Positions 14,113-14,288 of a stretch of DNA of 14,288 nt are shown here, piece by piece; positions within the stretch are counted from its first letter, which is position 1, and every line of letters starts with the position of its first letter. Where the stretch lies: the NCBI GenBank assembly GCA_050179135.1, contig JBFXFK010000129.1:1-14288 (forward strand). Direction: 5' to 3'. The translations under genes were made by a program, and so were the position numbers. This DNA is from UBA4064 sp050179135. GTDB lineage: Bacteria; Desulfobacterota; Desulfobacteria; Desulfobacterales; Desulfatirhabdiaceae. The notes below the pieces were generated by a model. It worked only from the letters and a program-made list of their open reading frames with translations, did not search any database and was not told where the DNA came from.

Positions 14113-14222
14113 ATCAAGCCCCGTAGGGGCGACCTGTGTATTCCGGTTACAGGCCGCTCCGATGGAGCTTGATAAATGTAACTTGCATCAATTTCTACAA
14201 CCATGTCGTCCCTACGGGGCTT
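14113..14222. repeat. Structured palindromic repeat element (cloverleaf-like unit with terminal inverted repeats)
   Basis: AAGCCCCGTAGGGGCGAC (14116-14133) and GTCGTCCCTACGGGGCTT (14205-14222) are inverted repeats matching at 17 of 18 positions. Between ATCAA (14113-14117) and TTGAT (14169-14173), which pair, lie three hairpins: GCCCC-GTA-GGGGC (14118-14130), CCTGT/ACAGG with an 11-base loop (14133-14153) and GCTCC-GAT-GGAGC (14156-14168). Together they fold as a four-way junction. CCCCGTAGGGGCGACC-type repeats are, from memory, widespread in diverse bacteria as REP/MITE-like elements. No transposase is seen here. Confidence 0.65.
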
Positions 14223-14232
14223 TAAAGGAAGT

Positions 14233-14288
14233 TATCATTTTCATGTCTGGGGTGAGTCCAGACGTGATTCATGAGCGTTTCTCGTGAA
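14233..14288 (+). repeat. Dispersed hairpin repeat, copy 3 (reaches the window edge)
   Basis: ATCATTTTCAT (14234-14244) is followed by a 9-bp stem CATGTCTGG (14242-14250) / CCAGACGTG (14258-14266) with one G-T wobble and a 7-base loop GGTGAGT, then TGATTCATGA (14265-14274) and CGTTTCTCGTGAA. The layout equals copies 1 and 2, with a different stem sequence. About 20 of 25 bases after the hairpin match copy 2. Confidence 0.6.

Noticed and set aside
14113..14173. tRNA gene, suggested by the cloverleaf-like fold
   Set aside because: The arms are too short, there is no acceptor stem of 7 bp, no TTCRA-type T-loop in place and no plausible anticodon arm; the fold belongs to a palindromic repeat.
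14084..14287. 67-residue plus-strand open frame at the right edge
   Set aside because: It lies entirely on palindromic repeat sequence and has no protein motif or ribosome site.

Overview
The window looks like a piece of a draft chromosome from an anaerobic Desulfobacterota bacterium (Desulfobacteraceae/Desulfosarcinaceae-like). I infer this from the gene set: a plant-type DapB, a CbiR-like cobamide-remodelling enzyme, a BCCT carrier paired with a COG1600 iron-sulfur protein, and an aberrant DnaA. It also fits the many degenerate short-repeat arrays between genes. A run of exactly 100 N (9181-9280) marks a scaffold gap. No rRNA, tRNA, CRISPR array, transposase or integrase was recognised.

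Layout. (1) 1-5363, minus strand: a compact cluster read right to left, uvrA > a secreted/membrane-anchored Ig-like protein > a GMC-type FAD oxidoreductase broken by one missing base > the start of an unknown gene that runs off the left edge. Two of the junctions are ATGA stop/start overlaps, so translation is probably coupled. (2) 5364-5874: a 511-bp divergent intergenic region between uvrA and dnaA. It has five GATAAC hexamers, 11-bp-spaced repeats, CCGG-centred inverted repeats and a 20-bp perfect palindrome, and is a candidate replication origin. (3) 5875-7218: dnaA, with altered P-loop, sensor I and DNA-recognition motifs. (4) 7272-7298: a strong hairpin separating dnaA from a convergent pair, suhB plus a 64-residue Cys-rich protein. 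(5) 8450-9180: cbiR, divergent from suhB and cut by the gap; then a heptamer array and dapB (plant type). (6) 10183-10647: a repeat-rich spacer, then yggL. (7) 11111-13559, minus strand: a CaiT-like BCCT transporter followed by a short COG1600 (QueG-like) iron-sulfur protein, probably one transcript. (8) 13560-14288: 729 bp with no convincing gene but dense in palindromes, hairpins and repeats.

How the parts relate. UvrA, DnaA, SuhB, DapB and YggL are housekeeping functions (repair, replication initiation, inositol-phosphate hydrolysis, lysine/peptidoglycan precursor synthesis, ribosome association). CbiR and the BCCT/COG1600 pair suggest corrinoid-dependent anaerobic metabolism of quaternary amines; that link is inference. 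The most interesting signals are the covariation between an unusual DnaA recognition motif and a non-canonical origin-like region, and two families of structured intergenic repeats, one of them present three times in the window with different stems but the same layout.
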